Part shown: positions 56,737 to 64,000 of the stretch, one piece after another
Numbering within the stretch: position 1 is the first letter of the stretch
Layout: each line of letters starts with the position of its first letter
Assembly (NCBI GenBank): GCA_956465555.1
Contig: OY101120.1
Span: 1,854,001 to 1,918,000 of the forward strand
Length of the DNA stretch: 64,000 bases
Source: Nitzschia sp. pyKryTriq1
Lineage: Eukaryota > Bacillariophyta > Bacillariophyceae > Bacillariales > Bacillariaceae
Direction of reading: 5' to 3'
The notes under the pieces: generated by a model
The model's input: only the letters and a program-made list of their open reading frames with translations
Databases searched by the model: none
Told to the model about the DNA's origin: nothing
Made by a program: the position numbers and the translations under genes

Positions 56737-59700
56737 CTACAAGGGAGCGTCTTTTCTGTCCTTTCCATCCCCGAAAGAATCGAGATACATCTCGTTCGAG
56801 GTTCGAGACATTGAAGCGCTCAATTGGGATACCCACGCCGATCGTAACTGTTCGCTGGGAGCACCCAGTACCCAGAGAGCCTCATTCTGTTCAGAAGAAT
56901 GGATGGTAAAGACAAAGAGGTTGTCTGAAGGGTTGCTGAGACTGTCGGCGATTTTGACACGATGATTGACGAATTTCAGACACTTGTGGGGTTCTTTTGA
57001 AGAATCCATGTACAAGGCTCCGCTTGTATTTTTTTTGCCGTTGGGAGGATTCACTGAAAGATCATAGTATTTGAGCTCTCCTTCTTCGGTAAGAACGAAA
57101 CAGTGTGGACGCCAGTCCCATTTGATAAAGTCTCGACGTTTCAGCAAGAAGCCTTGGAATAGGACGCCTTTTGATGTGGCACGCGGATTTAAATCCTTGA
57201 TCAGCTGATCCGTAGCCTCCTTCTGCTTTTCCAGACTGTCGCTCTTGAGAGCTTCATCGATCTTTTCAATGGACTTTTGAGTTGCGGCACTGGCGACGAT
57301 GGCACCAGCGATTGCCACCACGGGCCCACCAAGTGCGAAGCCAGTCGCAAAGCCGACAGCACCAGCACCCGCTCCCCCTAAACGTGCCTTATTAGCGACA
57401 GTGTATTCTGCCATACCTGATGTAGCTCCAATTGTCCAGTCAAGCACATCACTCTGCTCGCCCTCGCCTTTCCCTCGCTTTGCCGCTCCTTCGCGAGCAG
57501 CGACGATTGCAGAGTATTTCAATCCACGTGCCAAGTCTGACAATTCCCAAGGGTCGGTGGATTCCATGCCACGGCTAACTTTCCCTGCCTTGATAGTGTT
57601 CTTGACGCCATCAAAGGCCGCGACACTGAGAACTCCTCCAAAACCTGCACTTCCCACAGTATTGGCAAGCAGCGCCCCTCCATAGTGTGAAACTACACTG
57701 TCGCCGATGTTTGTACCCAATACTTCAGTGTTGCCAATCATTCCCGGTACCTGGGCAATCACACGGTCATTGTAATAACTGGCGATGTCTTTGATTGTAG
57801 TACTTTCCTCTCCATCAAAGGGGGGAACCCGGAACACGGTATTCTTGACACCAATCAAGCCCTTGACCAACACCAAAATCTTGAGATCATCAATGTGAGC
57901 ATAAGGCAATTTCAAAGGTTCCGCTTGTTTGTGCTCTCGTCTTTTCTTGGGGATCAGAGTCTTCCAGTCTCCCAGCGAGTAACCAGCGGCAACAGCGATT
58001 TCGCTGGCATCAAATTTGAAATCGTAGATAGAATCAAAGGGAGAAGACGAATTGACGGCCAGACCCAGTGAAGATTGTTTCAAACGAATCAAATCATGGT
58101 TGATCTCGTTCAGCGCCAATCGGATTCTAACATTGCCCGCATTTGCGTTTGAAGCGATAGGGTCGATGTTTAACTCCAGTGCGTCAATGGTAGTGTGGAC
58201 AGATTTTCCATCTGGCTCGAAGGCCAAGAACTTGTTCACGCCAAGAGTCAAGCCAAAGGGTACAGTTATCGAAGGCGATTTTGATGAACTATTCGTGTCA
58301 TCTTCCTCCTCGATTTCTTTCGCAAGTACCACGACGACGTCTTGGACAACTACCTCCAACGCCCCTCCCTGAAACTGAATTATGGTATCAACAATGGGCT
58401 CTCCAAGATTCAACAAACCCGGAATTTGACACTCATCGATACTCTCAATTTCGATTGTCATCCTTTCGGTATCGGCCTTGATATTGCGCACGGTCAGAAC
58501 AATTTCCGAATCCGTTTCTTGTTCCACAACACAGCCAAGCTCGCCACACAACTCCATCGACCAACATGCATCAGAAGGAGTAGTAGAAGTGGCACTCTTA
58601 TTTTCGTCAGTTTCGGCACTCGTTGTATCTGTCGATTTCTGGGCCAGGTTTGACACTGCTCCTTCCGTGGCAGTGAGTTTCTGGTAAATACCCCAAGCTT
58701 GGTTGACACCGTCAGAAACTTTTTGTATATCTGATTGGCGAGCATGCAGAAAGGCAACAACTTCTTTGTCTGAACCTCGACCTTCTGTTGACAACAAGGC
58801 TGTGTCATCAATTCGAAACTTGCGCTGGACCAAGTCTGCACTCCACTGTGAGGTCTCGCCCAATTCCAAGAACGGACAACCGTCGACTGAAAAACCAGCC
58901 TTGCCCTCTACTCGAAGCAAAGTACCATCGAATTGATACTTTAGGATCAGATCGGCAAGAGATAATTTTACGTCATTAGGTAATACCAAGGAAACTCCTG
59001 ATAGTTTGAGTCCCATGAAACTGGGCTCTCCCTCGGCTTGTTGAATGGGGACCGAATCATCATCATCATCGACTGGTGCAGGCTTTTGGAGAGGACTGGT
59101 ATCAACGTCGCCGGGCACCGTCGTAGAAGAAGTCCTTTCCACGACAAGCATTCCCAATAAAGCATTCATGATTTCCAGCTGGGTAGGGCCCGCGTGAATG
59201 ATCACCCCATTATTATCAGAATCTCCTTCTACACGAAGCCCCCGTTCCAGACCAGATATAAATCGATTTCCGGCGGACCGTTGAATGTGTGCCTCATAGA
59301 AAATATCATCTACAACAGGATGTTGCTCGCCATCTTTCCCGACAACAAGGGCGTAGAGCTGGTGAATGCAAAACTTCTGCAAAAAAGTATTGGAGGTTGC
59401 TGGGGGCGACGACTCGGCGTCTTCCGTTGGGCTGGAGGAACGAACGAGAGATTGAATTTCCAAACCTGACCCCCCAAATTGAACACTCGATCCATCGGGA
59501 AGCACGACAGTGAAAAGTACATTGTCCACTGTCAGAGTCAATGTGTCAATTATTCTTTGAACTTGGTCTTGAACATATGCCATAAAACCAGTGGCTTCCT
59601 TCTTCGAATTCGTCTTGGCGCTGCTGTTCGTTGTTACCATTCCTTGTGGTGAGGATGGCTCTCCTGCTATTGTTTTTGATAGAGTTATGGTGAACCGTAA

Positions 59701-59982
59701 TCCAGAAATGGAAAGACGGGCATCCTTGACCCAGTCACTTCCTCCTTCCGTTTGCGATTTGCCCCACCGCCACTGGAAGGCTACATACTGAACGTCACCC
59801 CGAATGGATGCTCTGGTCGTCGGGTTCACGGCAAGGTCATCTTGCGGTTGCAGTTTTGTGTTGTGTAGCTTAATCCCAGCATCCGACAGCAGCTTGGTCT
59901 CCATGCTCTTTCGATCGACTACAAAATAGTCCGCCAAAGCATCGGAAATGGCCTCAGCCAAGATACCCTTTGGCCCTTTCAT
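56737..59982 (-). CDS. Chorein-like lipid-transfer protein with C-terminal PH domain
   Basis: A 1081-residue single-exon protein. The N-terminus (ILAEAISDALADYFVVDRKS, then TKLLSDAGIKLHNTKLQ) fits the chorein_N motif of VPS13-like bridge lipid-transfer proteins, which carry lipids between membranes at contact sites. A long beta-rich middle follows, then a Gly/Ala-rich membrane-associating region near 875-920 (GAGAGAVGFATGFALGGP) and a PH domain at about 960-1068 (GVLFQGFLLKRRDFIKWDWR, CFVLTEEGELKYYDLS, then LRSAWVSQLSASM). It is shorter than VPS13 and resembles the smaller SHIP164-like plan only in outline. The PH domain likely targets phosphoinositide membranes. Assignment to the broader group is moderately sure. 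Confidence 0.7.
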   Translation of the reverse strand: MKGPKGILAEAISDALADYFVVDRKSMETKLLSDAGIKLHNTKLQPQDDLAVNPTTRASIRGDVQYVAFQWRWGKSQTEGGSDWVKDARLSISGLRFTITLSKTIAGEPSSPQGMVTTNSSAKTNSKKEATGFMAYVQDQVQRIIDTLTLTVDNVLFTVVLPDGSSVQFGGSGLEIQSLVRSSSPTEDAESSPPATSNTFLQKFCIHQLYALVVGKDGEQHPVVDDIFYEAHIQRSAGNRFISGLERGLRVEGDSDNNGVIIHAGPTQLEIMNALLGMLVVERTSSTTVPGDVDTSPLQKPAPVDDDDDSVPIQQAEGEPSFMGLKLSGVSLVLPNDVKLSLADLILKYQFDGTLLRVEGKAGFSVDGCPFLELGETSQWSADLVQRKFRIDDTALLSTEGRGSDKEVVAFLHARQSDIQKVSDGVNQAWGIYQKLTATEGAVSNLAQKSTDTTSAETDENKSATSTTPSDACWSMELCGELGCVVEQETDSEIVLTVRNIKADTERMTIEIESIDECQIPGLLNLGEPIVDTIIQFQGGALEVVVQDVVVVLAKEIEEEDDTNSSSKSPSITVPFGLTLGVNKFLAFEPDGKSVHTTIDALELNIDPIASNANAGNVRIRLALNEINHDLIRLKQSSLGLAVNSSSPFDSIYDFKFDASEIAVAAGYSLGDWKTLIPKKRREHKQAEPLKLPYAHIDDLKILVLVKGLIGVKNTVFRVPPFDGEESTTIKDIASYYNDRVIAQVPGMIGNTEVLGTNIGDSVVSHYGGALLANTVGSAGFGGVLSVAAFDGVKNTIKAGKVSRGMESTDPWELSDLARGLKYSAIVAAREGAAKRGKGEGEQSDVLDWTIGATSGMAEYTVANKARLGGAGAGAVGFATGFALGGPVVAIAGAIVASAATQKSIEKIDEALKSDSLEKQKEATDQLIKDLNPRATSKGVLFQGFLLKRRDFIKWDWRPHCFVLTEEGELKYYDLSVNPPNGKKNTSGALYMDSSKEPHKCLKFVNHRVKIADSLSNPSDNLFVFTIHSSEQNEALWVLGAPSEQLRSAWVSQLSASMSRTSNEMYLDSFGDGKDRKDAPL

Positions 59983-60699
59983 GATGATGATAACAATTCA
60001 ATTGAAATCGTAATTGAAATTTCGTATTGGAATTTAGGATGCATGCATTCCAAATTATGATGTCGTCCCTAATAGGTCAGGTCACAGGTTGTACTCGTAC
60101 CAGTACTTGTATGGGAACAGAGATGATTCAGAAGGTGGAGAAGCCCAACGATCCTTTAGACTTTATTTTAGACTTGCTAGCTTCCCGCACCATGTCTAAA
60201 ATTGAGATGGATGAACAGAACCGCATGTGATAGCTTCGCCGTGTGCCGATCTTTGAAGGCGTGCGTGATGATGGGATGAGGAATACCGGTATTACCTGCT
60301 ACATGGAGGCGAGTGAGGAGGAGGAGGAGCCGCATCAGCCGTCGCCCGCTTCCAACTTTCAGTCCCGAATGAATGAATCTTTCCTTTTACACGACTAAAA
60401 ACGACTAGTTGGACTTCTCGAGGTCGAATGGGTCTACCAGTCGGGTTCGTTCCGCTTCTTTTTCGCTCACCAGATGACGGCGAGGAGGAGACGAGAGACA
60501 CGACGATGATTGCGTGACTTGATATTGCGATGATGATGAAGCCGGCCGCCGCGGTCATTCATTTCGATTTTGTTGGTCGTGTAAAGGGCAACGGGCAAAA
60601 GGCATCTCAACTCTCTCATCAACAAAGCCATCTTCATTGTTCGTCTTCCTCTCCACCACTCAGCCCACTTCACAATATTCAATATTATTTATCTCGACA
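59983..60699. other. Divergent spacer, no gene seen
   Basis: Upstream of the chorein-like gene (minus) and VTI1 (plus). An AAATTTGAAATTT-type run near 60001-60030 and short GTAC words near 60092-60106 are present. No gene is visible. Confidence 0.5.
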
Positions 60700-61329
60700 A
60701 TGGCTCAATCGTATACTCCCTTCCAACGCTACGACGAAGAATTCAAGTCTTTGAAAAAACAAGTCCAAGACTCGCTAAAAGACGAAGAAGACGATGAAGA
60801 GCAGCAATCCAATCACACGAGCAATCTCTTGAGTCAATGCGACGAACTATTGCAGCAAATGGCGCTGGAGGCTCGGAGCGTACCGGAGGCCTCGTTAAAA
60901 CGAGAATTGCTAGCGCAAGTCCGAACGTACAAGTCGGAATGCCAAAAACTAAAGGATGTCTACAACAAGAAAGCGTTGTTGGCAGGAAGCAGCAGCAGCG
61001 GGCGAGACGGGAACAACCACCGGGAAAGACTCTTGAAGCAACAGGACATGCTGTTGAATCAAAACAGCCAGCTCGAGAATGCGCGGAAGGTCTTGGAAGA
61101 AACGGAGCAAGTGGCCTTGGAAATTGGAACGGAACTGACGCACAATCGGGAAACGATTGAATCGGCGCACGGTCGTGTTCGAAGTGTGGCGGGTCTGACT
61201 GGACGCGCTCGGCGGGTGCTATCGTCTATGAGTCAACGTCAAACACAGCAAAAGATGATTCTCTACGGCCTCGCGGCGGGTGTTGTTATCTTCTTTCTCC
61301 TGGTACTGTGGTGGATGCGCTCTAGCTAG
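60700..61329 (+). CDS. VTI1: VTI1-type Qb-SNARE
   Basis: A 209-residue protein from the ATG at 60700, preferred over an upstream in-frame Met because the family starts M-x-x-x-x-FxxYxxEF. The N-terminal helical domain (PFQRYDEEFKSLKKQV to about 100) is the SNARE_N (Habc-like) part; the Qb-SNARE helix spans about 120-180 with the central Gln layer near VALEIGTELTHNRETI, and a C-terminal membrane anchor (MILYGLAAGVVIFFLLVLWW) follows with a short tail. VTI1 mediates fusion of transport vesicles with endosome, vacuole and Golgi membranes. Confident. Confidence 0.9.
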   Translation: MAQSYTPFQRYDEEFKSLKKQVQDSLKDEEDDEEQQSNHTSNLLSQCDELLQQMALEARSVPEASLKRELLAQVRTYKSECQKLKDVYNKKALLAGSSSSGRDGNNHRERLLKQQDMLLNQNSQLENARKVLEETEQVALEIGTELTHNRETIESAHGRVRSVAGLTGRARRVLSSMSQRQTQQKMILYGLAAGVVIFFLLVLWWMRSS

Positions 61330-62138
61330 TTAGTTTTAGAGTTCGTAGCCCAACACTCTACTAGCAGTACCAGGTACAGTACGCTCTGGACACTGCATTA
61401 TCTACTCATAATTATTGTTGAGTTACAAAAACTGTTACCGACTGTCCATAGCGGCAGCTTCTACATTCCGCATTTACGAGTAGATGAAATGCAACTGTAG
61501 TAAAGTAGAAAAACGACTACTGGCAAGACGAAACAGGAAAGACACCGTCTGCTGCGACACCGTACAGTAAGTTGTCGGGTGGACTGTCTGTGTCAGTAAG
61601 TTAGCTGTATCTGTAGTACCAGGTACAAGTAAAGTAAAGTAAATTTTAAAGTAGTACACTGGCGAACAACAATAAAGAGCTCCTGTGAGGGAAAGGTTGC
61701 ATACTACAACGGAATTGCAGTGACTGTCCTCTGTCGTTCTCGTCGTCTGACAGAAGTTCTGAGCATATAGGATCTCTCTTAAAGGAGAGCAAATTCGTTG
61801 AACATACTCGTACTGCTACCGGTAGCGAGGGGTCTACTCTCTCTACTCTCTACTAGAGAGAGAGTAGAGTAGATTCGTACGTTGTAGAGATACTATTTCG
61901 AGTCTGATTTCACAACTAGTGCTTCTTGAAGTCTGGGCAGTCACGGATATCCACGATTCAAATCTACATACGAGTAGTGCGATGGTTTTCCCGTTTCCCG
62001 TGTCAACTGTTGACTTCGAAAACTATGTGTAACTGTTGACATTGCACAATGACGACGGGCTGCTCTCTCTCTCTCTAGGAGTTGTTGTACTCTTTGTTTC
62101 TTTCACACAAGCATACAGTCTACTGTAGAACCCAACCA
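61330..62138. other. Intergenic, palindrome-rich, no gene seen
   Basis: Contains GTAC words near 61369-61382 and 61615-61630, a perfect 12-base palindrome at 61815-61826 (GCTACCGGTAGC) and a near-perfect inverted repeat of TCTACTCTCTC type at 61833-61873. No gene is seen. Confidence 0.6.
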
Positions 62139-63092
62139 ATGGAGAACTCAGCATGGGTAGCGTTGCTTGTGATTTGTTTGAGCTTGTGTTGCCCAGAGCC
62201 TTCTTTGTCGTTTTCCCCGTCGCCGTTTCGACAGCAATACCTCCAAGGCCAAGATCCATGGTGGACGATCACGATGATTCGATCAACGAACTACCGCCAT
62301 CCCATGCCGATGACTCTTTATGGAAAACTGAGAAAGTCAACGTCGTCATCTTCGTCAAAATCTCCCATGGACTCTCTGATGAAAATGGTCGTACCAGGAA
62401 AACGCACCAGTAGTGTGGAATCGGGGATCGAAGCTGCTTTGCTCTTGACCGACAAGAGGCGACAGGAAGAATGGAAAAAAGATACGAGGCAAAAATTTCC
62501 TCTTGTACCATCCTTTGTAGTCGATGCGTGTATTGATTCATTGTCAGACGCATTTTCGTCCGTGGCACCTGCTGAACTCAAAGCGGTACTTCGTCCTGGA
62601 GGCTTGGAGGAGGCACGACCTAGACTGGAGGCAACGCTTGTCTCCAACCTAGAGAACCACCAAGTCATGAAAGGCATTCCTTTGAAAGCTGACGACAAGC
62701 GTCAGTTTCTTCAGTACTTGGTCAATATGTCGATGGGCTACGTACTCAGGGATGCCGAGTTGCTACTGGCTGAACCTAGTGTGAAACTGCAAGCCCTCGA
62801 AGTGCAGAAACAGGAAATTCAAAAGTACATGACATTCTGGCAGTTCACATGGTATCGAATCCGATATCATCCCTTACAAACGTCTTTACTGACGATCGGT
62901 TCCGTCTACATCGGCTACTCCCTTTATCAGCAATCGAAGCACACCGCCTTCGTTTCTGCTATCACTGGAGTATTCGCCTCGGTATTCACGCAAATCCAGA
63001 TCCTGACGAGGAAACTGTTCAAGATACTTGGACTGGGTAGCACAAAATCAACAATGAGACGGAGAACGGTGCGTCGTGTGGTACGAAAATAG
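62139..63092 (+). CDS. Plastid membrane protein of unknown function
   Basis: A 317-residue protein from the ATG at 62139; the frame is open 19 codons further, but this Met begins a signal peptide (NSAWVALLVICLSLCC) ending S-L-S|F-S-P, the plastid motif. The middle is charged and helical (DACIDSLSDAFSSVAPAELK), with a central LQYLVNMSMGYVLRDAELLL. Two hydrophobic segments near the C-terminus (TSLLTIGSVYIGYSLYQQS and FVSAITGVFASVFTQIQIL) look like a membrane hairpin, followed by a basic tail. No family is recognised. Targeting is inference from the leader. Confidence 0.65.
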   Translation: MENSAWVALLVICLSLCCPEPSLSFSPSPFRQQYLQGQDPWWTITMIRSTNYRHPMPMTLYGKLRKSTSSSSSKSPMDSLMKMVVPGKRTSSVESGIEAALLLTDKRRQEEWKKDTRQKFPLVPSFVVDACIDSLSDAFSSVAPAELKAVLRPGGLEEARPRLEATLVSNLENHQVMKGIPLKADDKRQFLQYLVNMSMGYVLRDAELLLAEPSVKLQALEVQKQEIQKYMTFWQFTWYRIRYHPLQTSLLTIGSVYIGYSLYQQSKHTAFVSAITGVFASVFTQIQILTRKLFKILGLGSTKSTMRRRTVRRVVRK

Positions 63093-63206
63093 ATTGGAGA
63101 ACTCGCTATGAGTAGACTAGACTTGCTGAACGTGCTAGTGCGAATCTTTTCGACATGTCGTTCTCTCTTTCTAGCGAGTCTTCACCAGTCGGCGGCTATG
63201 ATGTAC

Positions 63207-64000
63207 CTAGTCACTGTATCCCGCAACCAAGCGTTGTTTTGTATTTCCTACTACGTAGGTTCGGTAGTGCCTGGACGAGGATGAAAGGGACGCTGGTCTA
63301 CAGGTTTTGCTTATCATCTTAACTATCAGAAAGGTATCCTTCTTGCCATTCTTCCCCGTCACCATCTTGATCAAAGTTTTGACCGCGCCCCCACGTCCAT
63401 GGCCGTAAGAGAGTGAAAGTCTGCTCGACGGCACCACGCTGGTCCCGGAGATGCGCATCCAAGACCCCGCCGATCCAACTATCTTTTCGTACTCGCCACA
63501 GAGACTTGCCGGTACTGCCACGAGGTGGTTTCAAGGTGACTCACTTCCCTCTTGCACGTGACATTTAAAGTTTCGGGCATAGCAAGAAATGACAGCTCCT
63601 GTGAAAGCTTGTACTACCGAAGACCATCCATGGTATGGGCGAATTTCGACTTGCCATTGCATTATGACTATGGGGAGGATTTCCTTATGGTCATCGTCCA
63701 AGCCTTGAAGTGTCGTGTCGCGGTCGTCGTCCGGGACCAAAAACTGTACACGGCCGCAATGAGAATGGACTTGATATGTGAAAAGACTAGGATTATCCAC
63801 CCGATATTGAATTTCTGCCACCCTGTTCGTACTAGTAGGGTCCTTAATGGTATTTGCCACAGTTTTCGCTGATACGAGGCTCTCCCTTAAAAAGGGTGGA
63901 ACTATCCACCGAACTTCACGGCCAACTAGAATTGGCGGAATCGGCAAGGGAAAGCCAGCGCCTTCCTTCCAACAGAATTGAATCCATTCTTCCATCATAC
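63207..64000 (-). CDS. Partial gene at the window edge, frame unclear
   Basis: Protein-like sequence on the minus strand: 155 codons from 63998 to 63531 (MMEEWIQFCWKEGAGFPLPI, later HCGRVQFLVPDDDRDTTLQG and WSSVVQAFTGAVISCYARN), then in another frame GKSLWRVRKDSWIGGVLDAH and GRGQNFDQDGDGEEWQEG to 63319. A good donor (AAGTGAGT) sits near 63544, but no acceptor fits the second frame, so either an intron I cannot place or a frame change separates them. The start may lie beyond 64000. No family is recognised. The lower part of the range (63207-63318) holds only another frame. Confidence 0.4.

Overview
The window is a stretch of nuclear DNA from a photosynthetic stramenopile, most likely a pennate diatom. 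The evidence is short spliceosomal introns of about 95-200 bases with GT/AG ends, signal peptides ending in the diatom plastid-import motif (A-F, A-W or S-F), the diatom-typical DUF6824 family, an NRT2 nitrate transporter and a mosaic of algal plastid enzymes. I cannot name the species from sequence alone. No tRNA, rRNA, CRISPR array or recognisable transposon was found.

Layout. 0-9.5 kb: a Sec63-like membrane protein, a DUF6824 protein, a small unknown gene, a sulfotransferase, protoporphyrinogen oxidase and a small two-exon gene. 9.7-21.3 kb: plastid glucose-6-phosphate isomerase, a frame-broken sulfotransferase, a decayed DUF6824 copy, eIF3g, an RluA-type pseudouridine synthase with an altered catalytic motif, a predicted thylakoid-lumen protein and a degraded coding stretch. 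21.9-30.8 kb: the giant four-exon GCN1 gene (2808 codons after splicing). 32-38 kb: a coiled-coil/PH protein, a plastid SDR and NRT2. 38-41 kb: a 32-bp minisatellite, an interrupted reading frame, an AT-rich block and a small unknown gene. 41-49 kb: phytoene desaturase, a ubiquitin-like ER membrane protein, a tail-anchored vWA protein and a PDZ-like protein. 49-64 kb: an intronless UvrB-UvrC fusion, a plastid SET methyltransferase, an STK19-like protein, a chorein/PH lipid-transfer-like protein, the SNARE VTI1, a plastid membrane protein and a partial gene at the edge.

How genes relate. Genes lie on both strands with independent upstream regions, so nothing here is an operon. Eight products carry plastid-type leaders; protoporphyrinogen oxidase and phytoene desaturase supply chlorophyll/heme and carotenoid synthesis. 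Two genes tie to nucleotide excision repair and lie about 2.4 kb apart: the UvrB-UvrC fusion and the STK19-like gene.

Most notable items: (1) the UvrB-UvrC fusion, which joins the bacterial damage-verification helicase and the dual-incision nuclease in one organelle-targeted eukaryotic protein but lacks the UvrB tail, the UvrC cysteine cluster and the C-terminal HhH domain; (2) dense intergenic arrays of the 4-base palindromes GTAC and CTAG, often forming hairpins, that avoid coding DNA; (3) several frame-broken host genes next to large intact ones.
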